DNA of 64,000 nucleotides from Crotalaria pallida. Its lineage: Eukaryota > Streptophyta > Magnoliopsida > Fabales > Fabaceae. Under the pieces are notes generated by a model that worked only from the letters and a program-made list of their open reading frames with translations, made no database searches and was not told the origin of the DNA. The position numbers and the translations under genes are program-made. Positions 33,828 to 44,882 of the stretch are shown here, in pieces (position 1 is the stretch's first letter; every line of letters starts with the position of its first letter). The stretch covers positions 94,369,290 through 94,433,289 of the forward strand of contig CM075649.1 in NCBI GenBank assembly GCA_037953625.1. The letters run 5' to 3'.

Positions 33828-36320
33828 TGTAACATCCTGAAAATTAATATTAGGTAATATAATTTTAGTATATAAATATTTATTTAAGGATAGGATTAAG
33901 CCTTAGAAATTGTACAAGGTTAGAAGGGTAGTATGAGCATAGGCCGACCTAGGATATGAGTATAGGATCTCAGTCCGTTCCCGGCCGAGCTAGATAAGGT
34001 GGTGTACATATAAACCGAGCAGGATGGGAATCAAACGCGGAACTTGTTGTCCAGTCCGGATTAACCGACCTCAGCGTCCTATCCGAGAGGGAAGCTCGGA
34101 CTATTGCTATTCCTAAATGCCGAGCTGATGTATCCAAACCGACGTACCCTAGCCAACACGTTCTAGCTCCTCCGTGCCAGCTCATGCTGAGTTGTAGCCC
34201 TTTGGGATTCGTACCATCCGTACACTGTCCTTGCCATTCACTTTATGTCATTGTCATTGCTTTATGTCCCTTTCAAGTACTGTTCATGGCTTCCTCAAGA
34301 AGCCAATGAATCCTATCCACACATTCTAGCTTCCCCAAGAAGCCAATGAATCCTAGCCAACACTCAACACCTTGCATTCTCACTCTCCTTCGAAATCTCT
34401 CTCTCATTTCCTTCTCTCAAGTTCCAGCAAAGTCCCAACCCACCTTCCTCCTCCCTCTTTTCCCCAACCGGAGAACCCTCCCTCCGCCGTCTTCTCTCTT
34501 CCGTTCTGGAGTCCCTGGACCGCCGTGGAGCTTGTGTGCAGCCTGGTGGAGCTCGAGGCAACTAGGAGGAAGTGGATCCAAGAGGTTCTAAGTTCCAAGG
34601 CTAAGCATCAAGAAAACCATTCTCAAACTCTCAACTCTTATCTCTCACGGTTTGAGGTAAGGAGTGAGTGTTACCTCTACTTGAGTTTGGGTTTCTAGGG
34701 TGTTCATAAAGGGTACTAAGAGTGGGTGTTAGATTAGGGAATGGATATAGGTTAATATGAGAAAGGAAGGGTAAAAAGGGTAAAGGAAACCAATAAATGA
34801 ACTAGAAACATGGATGTTAGGTGAATATGGAATATTGTTTTATGGTATATGTTGGTATTTACATGATGGATTGGTTGAATGCTTTTACTCTTATTGTTGT
34901 TGGTGTATAAGTGTTTATGAACTTCGGGTATAAATGTTTATGAGCAGTGATATTTGTTATTTATATCTGTGGTCGAGTTGAACCGAGCTGAGTGAGGTTG
35001 AGAATGGGTATGAGGGAATGGTAAATATGGATAGTAGGAGAGATAGAGTAATAAGTCTGATAATGAGAAGAGATAATGGAATAAGGAAACGGTTAACGGG
35101 TTGAGGAGAGAGAGAGGTCGAGCAAAATAAACGGTTAAAAGACTAAGAGGTTGAGCCGAGATAGGCCGAGCTAAAATGGTTAGAAAGGATAAGAGGAATA
35201 AAAGAGAAATGGCTGTGTGATCGGGTCATAGCAGACACGTACCGGGTGCGTGCATTGATCGCGTCAGACACATACTGGGTATGTGCAGCTGTAAGACGGG
35301 TACTGGGTACTCGCGGTTATGATTCACACAGGGTTCCGAGAACGGAATCGGTGGGAAGTGGTCCTGGTCATAGAAGACGCGTTCTGGGTGCGTGCATTGA
35401 TCGCGTAAGTCGCCGAGATGCGCCGCTGTAAGACGAGTACTGGGTGCTCGCAGTTATGGACTCTCCTTAACTCCATAGAATGATCGGCGGTAGTGCTCCT
35501 GGTCATAGAAGACGCGTACTGGGTGCGTGCATTGATCGCGTCAGACGCATACCGGGTATGTGCAGTTGTAAGACGGGTACTGGGTACTCGCAGTTATGGA
35601 TGACACTCCGATATCCGACCGTAAATGGTGTAAGACATACACTGGGTGTATGCATCCGAGAAGAGTAAAAGATTGTAAACTATGAGAAAATGGGATAATG
35701 TGTAATGAGTTCGAGGTAGAAGTGGTAATCCGAGGTAGGTGAATGTGAACCGAGGAATAGCTAGTAGGTGATAAGAGGGTAGGGTGTGAGCCGAGCTAGA
35801 TGAGATTGTGTGAATACGAACTGAGCTAATGATGATATATGCATGTGATATATGGGTTTGATTACTTGTTAAGTTATATTCTTTTTGGCTACTTGTGTTT
35901 GGCTTGGTAGTTCGGTATGTCATCTTAGAAACTGCTTATTTAAGTTTTGTGTAATGCTCACCTCCTTACCATTTTTCAGGTACTGAGCTCGAGCAGACGC
36001 AGTCCCCGGCCAAGCAGGATCACTCTCCCTCACAGGGAGAGTAAGTTATTTAGAGTCGGAAAATTTGTTGGGTCTCGGCCAGTTGGGCCGAGCTAAAACA
36101 CTTTTGTATATTTTGACTTCGGATTACCCAGTTGGGCCGAGCTAAAACAATATTTTGTATTTTTGATTGGCCGATCTGAATGTACCTAAACTTATACTTT
36201 ATGTATTTGATGCATTTAAGTCTTCCGCTTTATTAACTTTGATGTTTTTGAATTAATGAAAAGAAATTTTAAATCCTAATTTTCGGGCATTTAAGGGTAA
36301 TTATTATATAGGGTGTTACA
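33828..36320 (+). repeat. 3' LTR of the Tekay-like element
   Basis: 2,493 bp, the partner of 26652-29196, with the same start, end, splice-like signals and hairpin array. A deletion near 34360 removes part of the sequence present at about 27190-27235. Confidence 0.92.
35236..35652 (+). repeat. Array of nine 17-nt hairpins (3' LTR copy)
   Basis: Same nine positions as the 5' LTR array. The first stem is CACGTA/TGCGTG here versus CGCGTA/TGCGTG there (a G-U pair replaced by A-U). The sixth stem is fully paired here. One unit (near 35380) has a substitution at the top of its stem. Confidence 0.83.
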
Positions 36321-36850
36321 GGTGGAGTCGATGGTGTTGTCATTAAGGGATGGTGGTGGTTGAGGTTGTAGTGATGATCGCGATGGTGGTGGTGGTTCGA
36401 GTTGTGATAATGGTGGTCCATGGAGGGGTAATGGTAGCAGATGAAGATGTGGTATCGGTTGGGGTGTCTATAACGTGGTGATGGTTATCATCAAGGACGA
36501 GAGTGGTTAGGGTGGTTGTGGTGGTCACGGTGGTGGTTAGGGTTTAGGCAGCCATTATGATGTTAATTGGATGACAGTCATAGTGGTAGCAATGACCGTA
36601 ACGGTTATGGTAATGGGAGAAGTGATGATGATGGTGGTGGTGGTTGAGTGACAAAAAAGATGAGGTGATATAAGTTTGCAACTCAAAACCGAAATTATGA
36701 AACCCTTATTTGTTATTTTGAGAATATAAGTGAAATTGTTCTGAAAATAAGTAAAAAACAATTTCAGCTCAAATTTTGTCGACATTTTGTTTTGAAAATA
36801 CAATTTCGAAAACAAAAAACCAGAAACTAGCAACCACCCCGAATGGAGCC

Positions 36851-37860
36851 TAAGTTTTTAGTTCTTGAACTTTAGTACACTTTTGGAATTGGTTCTTGAA
36901 CTTTTTTTACGATGCTTTAAGTTCCTGAACTTTGCTCATATGTTTGGAAATGGTGATATGACCGACGACATACCACGTCACTTTCACAACATCAACAAGT
37001 GATGTGTTATGTAGCATCACATGGTACCAAATAATATTTCTATTAAAAAATAATTTTTTTAAAAAATTATTAAACAGTTCAATTTTTTAAAAAAATTTGA
37101 TTATTTTTAATAAATTTGAATTTTTTTTAATTTAAAAAATTCACGTGACATATTATCTGTCGACGTGGTGAAGGCAAGGTTATCAAACCCGGACCGGACC
37201 GGACGGTCGAACCGGTCCGACCGTCACCTGTTTATATTTCCGTTTTTCTTTATCTGTCTTACCCATTCCTAAATTGGAACCGAAAAAAACCGTTGACTAA
37301 TCGGGTTAGATCAGGTTGAACCGGGTTAAACCGGGAAAATCGGCCTCGATTCAACCAAATAAAAGCATAGAGTGAGAGACGAAAAATAGAAGAAGTGCTT
37401 GTTCATATCACCATTCGGTTAGGGAAAGGAGATCGTGGCGGTGGGGTTTTGTTTTGCGATTGTGGCCTTGGTGGATATAAGCTGCAAAGGTTCCTTCTTT
37501 ATTGTTCGGTGTGTACGAAACGGTCCATCTATATATTTTTTTAATTATATATTGATATATTTATTTCTTAATGGATATAAGCTGCAAAGGTATCTTGATG
37601 TATTATTTTTTATTATATATATAAATATCGGTCTAACATTCCGGTTCAACCATATTCGGAACTTCTTCTAGCTTGACCTTCGGCTTGGTTCTGACAACAT
37701 TGGGTGAAGGTGGCATGACACGTCATTGGCTATATCATCACTAAATTGACGAAAAGATCAATTCCAAAAATTTGAACAAAGTTCAGCGATCTAAGCAATG
37801 AAAAAAAAAGTACAAGAACCAATTAAAAAAACCTACGATCAGAGATTAAAATCTTAGTCC
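36851..37860. mobile_element. Possible MITE-like sequence with inverted arms
   Basis: The left part (36855-37010) reads AGTTCTTGAACTTTAG, then TTGGAATTGGTTCTTGAAC. The complement of 37690-37860 gives TTAATTGGTTCTTGTAC, CTGAACTTTGTTCA and TTGGAATTGATC in a comparable order, so the arms look inverted and diverged. Between them, 37176-37340 is rich in AACCGG/CCGGTT units, possibly a second nested element, and a 16-base piece TGGATATAAGCTGCAA occurs twice (about 37472 and 37572). No target duplications were identified. Confidence 0.4.
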
Positions 37861-37977
37861 ATTAAAATAAACACAATGTAAAACTAAAAAACATTTTTGA
37901 TCCATTAAAATTTACATTTTCAAGTTTGTTTATTCAAGTGCGCGTGATTGCACAAGTTAGAAAAACCCATATAACAA

Positions 37978-38101
37978 GAGTTTTACTTTTCAAACCCCAT
38001 CTATTCCTCATTGAACCCCATATGAGTTTCGCTGGACGAGGCTACCCCTTATATTCCGCCTCACCTGAGGCGGATGAACTTTCCGCCTTACACAAAGCGG
38101 A
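37978..38101 (+). repeat. Left terminal inverted repeat of the MULE
   Basis: Begins GAGTTTTACTTTTCAAACCC and includes the first TCCGCCT/AGGCGGA inverted pair at 38055-38074. It matches the complement of 54921-55044 with about five mismatches. Confidence 0.92.
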
Positions 38102-38200
38102 CAAAAGTACATTATATGTTCCGCTTGTAATAAAGCGGAACTGATCCGTGTTGTTGAAGGCGGAAATAAGTTTTAAAGTTCCGCCTGGTATGAGGCGGAG
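38055..38200. repeat. TCCGCCT/AGGCGGA inverted-pair cluster, left arm
   Basis: At least four short inverted pairs with 5-6-base spacers: TCCGCCT...AGGCGGA (38055-38074), TCCGCCT...AAGCGGA (about 38082), TTCCGCTT...AAGCGGAA (about 38119) and TTCCGCCT...AGGCGGA (about 38180), plus a single half site. Two more weaker pairs lie at about 38642-38690. They are probable transposase-binding subterminal repeats. Confidence 0.8.
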
Positions 38201-38390
38201 ACTTAAAAGAATTGTGCAATACCAAAAATGCCCCTCCGTGCATTTTAAGAAAAAAGCTAGAAGCGTAGCTTCTGTTATAAGTCACAAGCCATACTACATA
38301 CAACACACACCAACACCAACAGCAAAGAATAGAAAGAAGAAAGAGAACATAAAGAAAAAAAAGGAAAGAATGAAAGAGAAGATGTTGAAG

Positions 38391-38872
38391 AAGAAAGAGT
38401 GATGAAAGACAAAGAAGACATTGAAGCAACACTCCACACTCTTGTCTTTGAAATAACATTCTCCACACTCTTGATCAAGGTATTTGAACAAAACCCTATA
38501 TATTTGAGAAAGAGCATGTGATTGGGGTTGTTTTGATTGCTTTTATATGCATCATAAAGACATTTAATACTGGTTTGGTGGTTGTTTTTTGTATTGTGAG
38601 GGGTTGGACTGCATTAATGGTGCAGAAGCCATTAATGCAGTATTCCGACTTCACACAGGCGGAAGGTATCCGACTGCTGTGAGGCGGAAACAAATTTCAT
38701 TTGCATTCCAGTTAGGGTTTCCTGCACTAATAATGAAAGTGATCCAATTTTTTCCATAATGAGATATTTAGTTGTTAACAACAATAAAGGCATTAAAAGA
38801 TAGAATAATTAAGATGATATTTGGAGAAGTTATGGGAACATGTTAATAACATGAGTTTTGCATGTAATGCAG
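38391..38872 (+). other. Probable transposase 5' leader exon end and leader intron
   Basis: ATCAAG followed by GTATTTG at 38480 is a plausible donor. TGTAATGCAG ending at 38872 is a plausible acceptor just before the first good ATG (38884). The purine-rich stretch before 38480 has no convincing coding frame. This is an inference from splice signals, supported by a mirrored arrangement in the right arm. Confidence 0.45.
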
Positions 38873-41650
38873 TTAGTTTGAACATGGATTTTAAAGACCC
38901 TCTTGGCGGAAAGGTTCCGAAGAAAGAGTTCCCTGATCATAGCAATTATTTTGTCATGAAGAATGGTTTGAAGAATCGAGATGAGGTAGTTGAATGGGTC
39001 CGCGGAGTCGGTTATAGACTGGGATTTGTCCTGAAAGTGTTTAAATCCGATCTAGGACTTGGGAAAAGTAAGAGGCAAAGGATTGTATTTGCTTGCGAAA
39101 GAAGTGGTGTTTACAATCCATCAAAGGCAAAACTCAAAAATGAGAGTGGGAGCAGGAAAAATAATTGCCCATTCAGATTATATGCGATGCGGAGTCTCTA
39201 TAATGCTAATTGGTCATTGAAGGTGAAATGTGGTTCCCATAACCACGAGCGTTACGAGACATTCACGGGGCATCCGATTCCTGCAAGGCTAACAACGGAA
39301 CAACATGCTCTCGTGGTTGACCTGACGAAAAGTGGTGTTAGGTCAAAGAAGATAATGAGTGTTTTGAATCAACGATACAAAGGGCATGCGGTGACGATGA
39401 AGCAAATTTACATTGTTCGCCAGCGATACAGAAGAGAGGTGAGACACCCCCGCATGCAGATGCAGCATCTGTTGCTATGTTTGGAGAGGCACCGATACGA
39501 GTACTCTCACAGGACATTCCCTGATTCTGATGTGGTTAAGGATATATTTTGGGCACATCCTGTCAGCATTGCTTTGTTGCGCAACTTCAGTCTTGTGCTT
39601 CTTATGGACAACAGATACAAGACAAACCGATACAGACTACCTTTGCTTGAGATTGTGGGTGAGACATCAACGCGGAAAACATTCTCGATTGCCTTTTGTT
39701 TCATGTCAACCGAGAATCATGACGCGTTCGCCTGGGCACTGAAGCAGTTTAGCGGATTGTTTGCTGATGATCGGCACATGCCGAAGGTTATTGTCAGTGA
39801 TTTTGACGGTGCTCTTGTGAGAGCTATTAGTGAGGTCTTTCCCATGTCTAAACACCTCCTCTGTTAGTTTCATATCAAATGCAATGTGAGGGGAAGGTTT
39901 AAAAAGTACTTCTGCGACTTAAAAAAAATGGAGCCGGTGAAGAAAGCCTAGGAGAGTGTTATCCATTGCTGGGTCATAGATCAGTATGAAGCTGCACTGA
40001 AAACATTCGAGGATGTGTGCAAGGTTGCCGGGACTGGGTGTGGTGCAATACTAGATTATGTTGAGAGGACTTACCTGAAGAACAACAAGGAGAAATTCGT
40101 TGATGCTTGGGTACAGCAGCATATGCACCTTGGCAACACAACCACGAACAGGTAAAATTAGAAAATCCGATATTAGACTTTAATGTTTCACTCGTTATAA
40201 TTAAGACTTCTGTAATTTGATAGTTGTATTGTTAAACAGGGTTGAGAGTCACCACTCCATGTTCAAGCGGGCGTTGGCAGATAGCTTGGGAGATTTGGCG
40301 ACATGCTTTGATTCCATGCATGACATGCTCGAATCTCAGCATCGTGACATTGAGGACTCGTTCCAGAAGAGCATCACAAGGCTTGATCGCACCATGAACA
40401 TACCACTGTACTCCGAGTTGCGATATGTAGTTTCACGGGAAGCTCTGCATTTGATTCACAAAGAGGTTCTGAGTATCAGTGGTGATCATTGTGATTGCTT
40501 AATCAGAGCAACCCATGGATTGCCATGCTGTTGCGAGCTTGCCGGTTACATGAAGATCGGACGGCCTATTCCACTTGGTGCGATCCATGTTCATTGGAAG
40601 AGGTTATCTATGTATGAGTGTGGACAAGTTGAACCGGAGAAATCAGAGCAACAGGAAGATGTTGATCCAGATCCGGTACCGTTGTGGGAGGAATACATGC
40701 AGTTGTTCAACGCCGGGGACAAAGCTACAAAATGGCGGCTTTGGAAGAGGTTTCGTGAAGTTGTGGGGCCGGAAACGACCACGATGAAACCACCGACAGA
40801 GAGGGTTAAGACGAAGGGTAGGATGGCGAAGAAGGATAAGTCAACAAAACGTTTTCCTTCGCAATGGGAGCATGTGGACTCGCAGGTTGATGACATGCTT
40901 AATAGTTCGGACAAACCAGAAACATCAAAGAAAAAGAAGAAGTCAAAGACCACCTCGGATACAAAGTCTGATAATTGCAGAAAGTTCCCACCTTCTCAAG
41001 CCTCTCAGACTAATACAGGTGCAAGCAACCCTACTCGTTCATTCACGCCTCCAAGCGTGCTAGAACAGCATATCCACTTGATACATAATGTTGGTAGTGA
41101 TGGTAACTGTGGTTTCCGGGCCATATCTATGCATGCATATGGAGATGAAAATAGTTGGAAGCTGGTGCGTCGTGATTTGATAGATGAGATGTTACAGTAT
41201 AGGGAGCTCTACATTGAGTTAGTGGGCATGAAGCTATATAATGAGTTATTGGATAGTCTACATGTCGACGATGGTGGGTTTGCTTCAATGGACAAGTGGT
41301 TGGATATCCCCGATATGGGTCCCGTCGTTGCTTCAAAGTACAATGTTGCCTTTGTGTCAATATCCTCGCAACTGGCGAGTATTGGGATGTCTCACACCTT
41401 TCTCCCATACAGAACCTGTCCGACCTCGACTGCTCATGTATGGGCGATTGGGAACATCGCTAATGCCCATTGGGTGCACATCATATTGCGAGAAAACTGC
41501 CCATTGCCTCCAGTGTATTTGACTTGGTATCGGTCAGTCTTGCCTTGTGCAGTGGACTGGGCGGAAAAGGTCGGAGATCGGTTAAATGCTTTCAAACCGT
41601 TCCTTCCAAAACCAAAGTTGGTTGGTGAGGTTGATCTTACAACTCCATGA
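38873..41650 (+). pseudogene. MULE transposase with C-terminal OTU protease domain, damaged
   Basis: Reading from ATG 38884 (MDFKDPLGGKVP; an in-frame ATG also at 38851), the first part has a FAR1/WRKY-like zinc region (CPFRLYAMRS...W-LKVKCGSHNHE). Next come MULE DDE-family blocks (LLMDNRYKTNRYRLPLLEIVG, VIVSDFDGALVRAI, HLLC). A GT-AG intron at 40152-40239 joins TTTNR to VESHHSMFKRAL exactly. A SWIM zinc motif follows (CDCLIRATHGLPCC, near 40490), then a basic linker. Finally there is an OTU-like cysteine protease domain: catalytic block GSDGNCGFRAI near 41095 and a probable histidine in AHWVHII near 41465. In-frame TAG codons at 39865-39867 and about 39949 break the transposase core. The OTU part is open to its stop at 41650. 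OTU enzymes remove ubiquitin; the role here is unknown. Confidence 0.88.
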
Positions 41651-42439
41651 CTTCTTATGGAGTTGTATTATTTATTTTTGTACACTGGTTGTATTGACAT
41701 GTTTTTGGTGTATTGTAAATTACTATATTATTATGTAATTATTGTAAATTTGTTGTAAATAATGTTAAAGAGTACACTTGTTTTAGTGATTTGTGAGTTG
41801 GGTTTACAAAGCCACTGCTATGATAGTTGTAATGCATGTGCATGTCTGCCTTTGTGTTGCATAGGTTTTTTCTGTGTTTCTGAGCTTCTCTGGCACTGAT
41901 ATATATTTTTTCCGCCTTTATGTAAGCGGATAGTTTCCGCCTTAATATAAGCGGATAGTTTCCGCTTTAAGTGAGCAGATTGTTTCCGCCATCATGTAAG
42001 CGGAATTTAGTTGATAGTTATAAATTACTTATAATAATAATTATAATAATCAAATAATTATAATTTAATTTTAATATTAATAATAATAATAATCAAATAG
42101 TTATAATTTAATTATAATCAAATAGTATTTAATTTTAATAATAATAATAATAATCAAATAGTTATAATTTAATTATAATCAAATAGTTATAATTAATTTA
42201 ATTAATTTAATTTACCTAAAATAGTTATAATCATCGATAGTAATATCATAGATAGTTATATCATAAAAAATAATTTCATACAAAATGCATCACTGCTCGA
42301 TAGTAATGTCATACAAAATATCCATATACCAAAATAACCATATAAAATCCATCATAGATAGTAATATCACTGCTCGATAGTAATGTCATACAAAATATCC
42401 ATATACCAAAATAACCATCATAGATAGTAGATAGTAATG
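41651..42439. other. Spacer between the convergent MULE genes
   Basis: Contains a cluster of four TCCGCC/GGCGGA-type inverted pairs at about 41909-42003, then a very A+T-rich stretch with AATAATAAT-type repeats (42020-42200) and short repeats around CGATAGTAATGTCATA (42300-42430). No coding sequence is seen. Confidence 0.7.
41909..42003. repeat. TCCGCCT/AAGCGGA inverted-pair cluster between the MULE genes
   Basis: Four successive pairs: TTCCGCCT...AAGCGGA, TTCCGCCTT...AAGCGGA, TTCCGCTTT...GAGCAGA and TTCCGCC...AAGCGGAA, each with a short spacer. They are the same motif as in the terminal arms but lie 3' of both genes. Confidence 0.8.
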
Positions 42440-44484
42440 TCACTGCTCTCCAGCCCTGCCTCGACCCCCTCGCTGAGCCCTGCCCCTACCACGAGCCCTA
42501 CCACGCTCTCCCCTGCCCCGACCCCCACGCTGAGCCATACCACGGCCACGGGCAGCTCCACCGGGTGGTACATGGCCGCCGCGGGCTGCGTGAACTCCAG
42601 CCTGCCTATCACATATGGCCATAACCTGCTGCACCGCAGTCTCGTGCTGAAGCGGAAGGATCCTAGACTCCAAAATGGGGCCTACCAAGTCCCGTATGCG
42701 GGTGAAGGGGTCCTCAACCCTCTGAGCTGCCGGGAATAAATACGGGTGAAGTAATCGATGCACCCAGTCCATGTAGCCATCGACATGCTCCCCGGAATAT
42801 CTGACAACTCGCCCTCTGACCTCATCTGGCAGTGTGTGCAGCCCCCACTGAGTCCACTTGAGCTCGACCTCCTCCCAACTGATAGGGTCACGTGGTTGCC
42901 GGGGAATGGTCTGCACGTACCCGAACTGTCTCAATACACGCTCCGGGAGGTATGCCATCTTCGTCTCCCCCACTCTAAGAAAGCCCGAGAAGAAGCTGAT
43001 CTCCTGAAACGACCGGGCGGGTCGGTGGTCTGGGTCATATGGTCGCCACCTGACCTGATCAACAGTCAGTGACTCCAGGTGCGACCTATACTGATACTCC
43101 ATGGTGCCCGAGCCGACACCGTACTGCCAACCATGTAGAGTAGATAGCACCGGGCGGCAAACTCCCATCTCTCCGCCTGTACATGATCCGTGTATCATCT
43201 CTCCAATGTGATGAACCGTACGTTCCTACCACGGTTCTTTTCCACCTCCGCGACTGCCTCGGCATGCGCAACGCTGAGCTGTTCCCTCATCAAAATGGCA
43301 GCTTCGTCCTTACTGGCTGCGCGCCTCTAATAAACCTCCCTTGTATTGGTATGTGAACCAAAGATGACACGTCATCCAGTGTCACGGTCAAATCCCCGAC
43401 CGGTAGGTGGAATGAGTGAGTCTCCTTGTACCACCGCTCCGCAAAGGAGGACAGCAAGCGCTTGTCCACCTGCTCGTAGGACACTCCCACCAACGATGCG
43501 AGCCCAGACCGCTGAATGATCTCTCTAACCTGCGGCGCCATCTTCTCAATCTTATCCAACGCCCATCGCCGAGAAGTACATCGGCCTAGAATACCACGCT
43601 CCTGAAAAATTACAGCATTACAACTTAATGAATAAGTAATGTCAATTAAATATACAGCATATTCAGTAATTACTATATTAATTGTAATAATAATACTTAC
43701 TCGGGCTTGCCATATCTCACGCGCTACGTGAGATGAATATGACTGAAGCAGTGTCTGATCCTGCGGATCTGGTACAGGGTACTGCTCCTCCTGCTGCTCC
43801 GGCTGCCCCTGCTCCTGCTCAGGCTGCACCTGCTCCTGCTCCTGAACTGGGTGCTGTACTGGCTCCTCAACGGCCCCACCCACATGCTCTTCCGATGACG
43901 TAGAATCATCATCAGAAGATGCCTCCGATGTATGAAATAAAGACCCGGAACCTGATGCAGCTGGCTCAGCAACCACATGGTCCGACGACGACGACGACGA
44001 CGAATCGGATCCTGTATCGTCAGATGAATGACCAGCTGCTCCTGTACTACCTGCCTGTGCTGATGCATGTGGTGATGGAGGTGGAGGTACACCCTCCTGC
44101 CCATGTGGTGATGGTGATGGTGGTGGTAGTGAACGCTGATCTCCTGATGGTGGTGGTGGTGGTGGTGCACCCTCCTGCACTGCCGGAGCTGGGGGTGGAG
44201 GTACATCGTCCTGCCCATGTGGTGATGGAACTAGAGGTACACCCTCCACCTGAGCTCCCGGTGCCACTGCCTCTGGCTCCCCTGCTGACTCGGATGTCGA
44301 TGTATCAAGTGCATCTGCCTTCCGCTTCCTCCTGTTGGAAGCGCTGGGTGCGTGTCTGCCTGCGCGAATAGCACCCGATGGCTACTCGACGGGTGGCTGC
44401 TGGCCCGGTCGCTGCATCCTCCTGTTAGTTGGGTGTACTGTATGCGGTGGTCGTGTCCTCGCAGTCACCTTAGTCCTCGTCAGC
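42440..44484 (-). pseudogene. Plant mobile domain (PMD) gene carried by the MULE, degraded
   Basis: From a probable acceptor at 44485-44486 the - strand reads a basic stretch, then a long acidic, proline- and glutamine-rich region, then IWQAR joined to ERGILGRC by a 99-bp GT-AG intron (43602-43700). The PMD core follows: QRSGLASLVGVSYEQVDKRLLS, FAERWYKETHSFHLPVGDLTVTLDDVSSL. Near 43310 the frame shifts and continues with MREQLSVAHAEAVAEVEKN. A TGA stop follows at about 43189-43191, then another change to a frame with RSFQEISFFSGFLRVG and YLPERVLRQFGYVQTIPR, ending in an RG-rich tail (stop at 42440). A TAG also lies early in the first exon (about 44384). The middle of the PMD seems to be missing. 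PMD proteins include the MAIN/MAIL family of Arabidopsis. Confidence 0.82.
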
Positions 44485-44882
44485 CTGCTAACAATTGTAA
44501 TAAAACTATGTCAGATAATTTCTCAAACTCTGTTAAACGATTTAAAATGTACATTACCCATACCACGTTTATTATTGTTGAACTAAGTCAATCTAAATCT
44601 AGTTATTAATCTAATATGCTAAGGAAACTAAATCTTATTATTAATCTTAAAATTAAACTAACATGAAGAGACTAATCAGAAAAAAACAAAATAACTCATA
44701 AAAATAGTCAATTTAACAATACCCATAGCACAATAATTTATTATTCTTAAACTAACATAAATAATTAATATGCTAACAGTGAAACTAAATGTTATTATCA
44801 TTCTAATATGCCAAGGAATCATGGGTACATCACGGGATAAAATGTTATAGAATATAGTTTCAAGCATCCAAAAAGTGTAACA
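44485..44882 (-). other. Part of the PMD gene leader intron
   Basis: A+T-rich non-coding MULE sequence between the probable acceptor and the LARD insertion. It continues at 54081 after the insertion. Confidence 0.5.

Larger units (their letters stand above)
26652..36320 (+). mobile_element. Tekay-like chromovirus (Ty3/Gypsy), near complete, 9.7 kb
   Basis: LTRs at 26652-29196 and 33828-36320 both start TGTAACATCC and end GGGTGTTACA. A methionine-type primer site, one long gag-pol frame with integrase after RNase H (Gypsy order), a C-terminal chromodomain-like segment and a polypurine tract lie between them. The flanking five bases are GATGG and GGTGG, four of five matching. The LTRs are nearly identical by eye, so insertion is recent. 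The long LTRs and Pol style fit the Tekay/Del lineage. Only two stops interrupt pol. Confidence 0.92.
26253..36850. mobile_element. Possible inverted-repeat DNA element surrounding the Tekay insertion
   Basis: The sequence starting GGACCTGTTCGTGGTGGTTTT at 26253 resembles the complement of the sequence ending at 36850 (GGCTCCATTCGGGGTGGTTG), at about 20 of 27 positions. Both flanks of the retrotransposon (26400-26651 and 36321-36660) are rich in GGTGGT/ACCACC units. This suggests one roughly 0.9-kb element split by the retrotransposon. No target duplication was found, so the boundaries are tentative. Confidence 0.42.

Noticed and set aside
26253..36850. Firm claim of a second MULE around the Tekay element
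   Set aside because: End similarity is moderate and no target duplication was found; kept only as a tentative feature.
38148..38517. Several overlapping frames in the left MULE arm
   Set aside because: Purine-rich low-complexity sequence gives Lys/Glu- and Phe/Ser-rich frames on opposite strands; better explained as a leader exon.
43724..44371. His-rich and Val/Met-rich frames overlapping the PMD gene
   Set aside because: Shadow frames of the proline/glutamine/acid-rich PMD N-terminal region on the opposite strand or in other frames.
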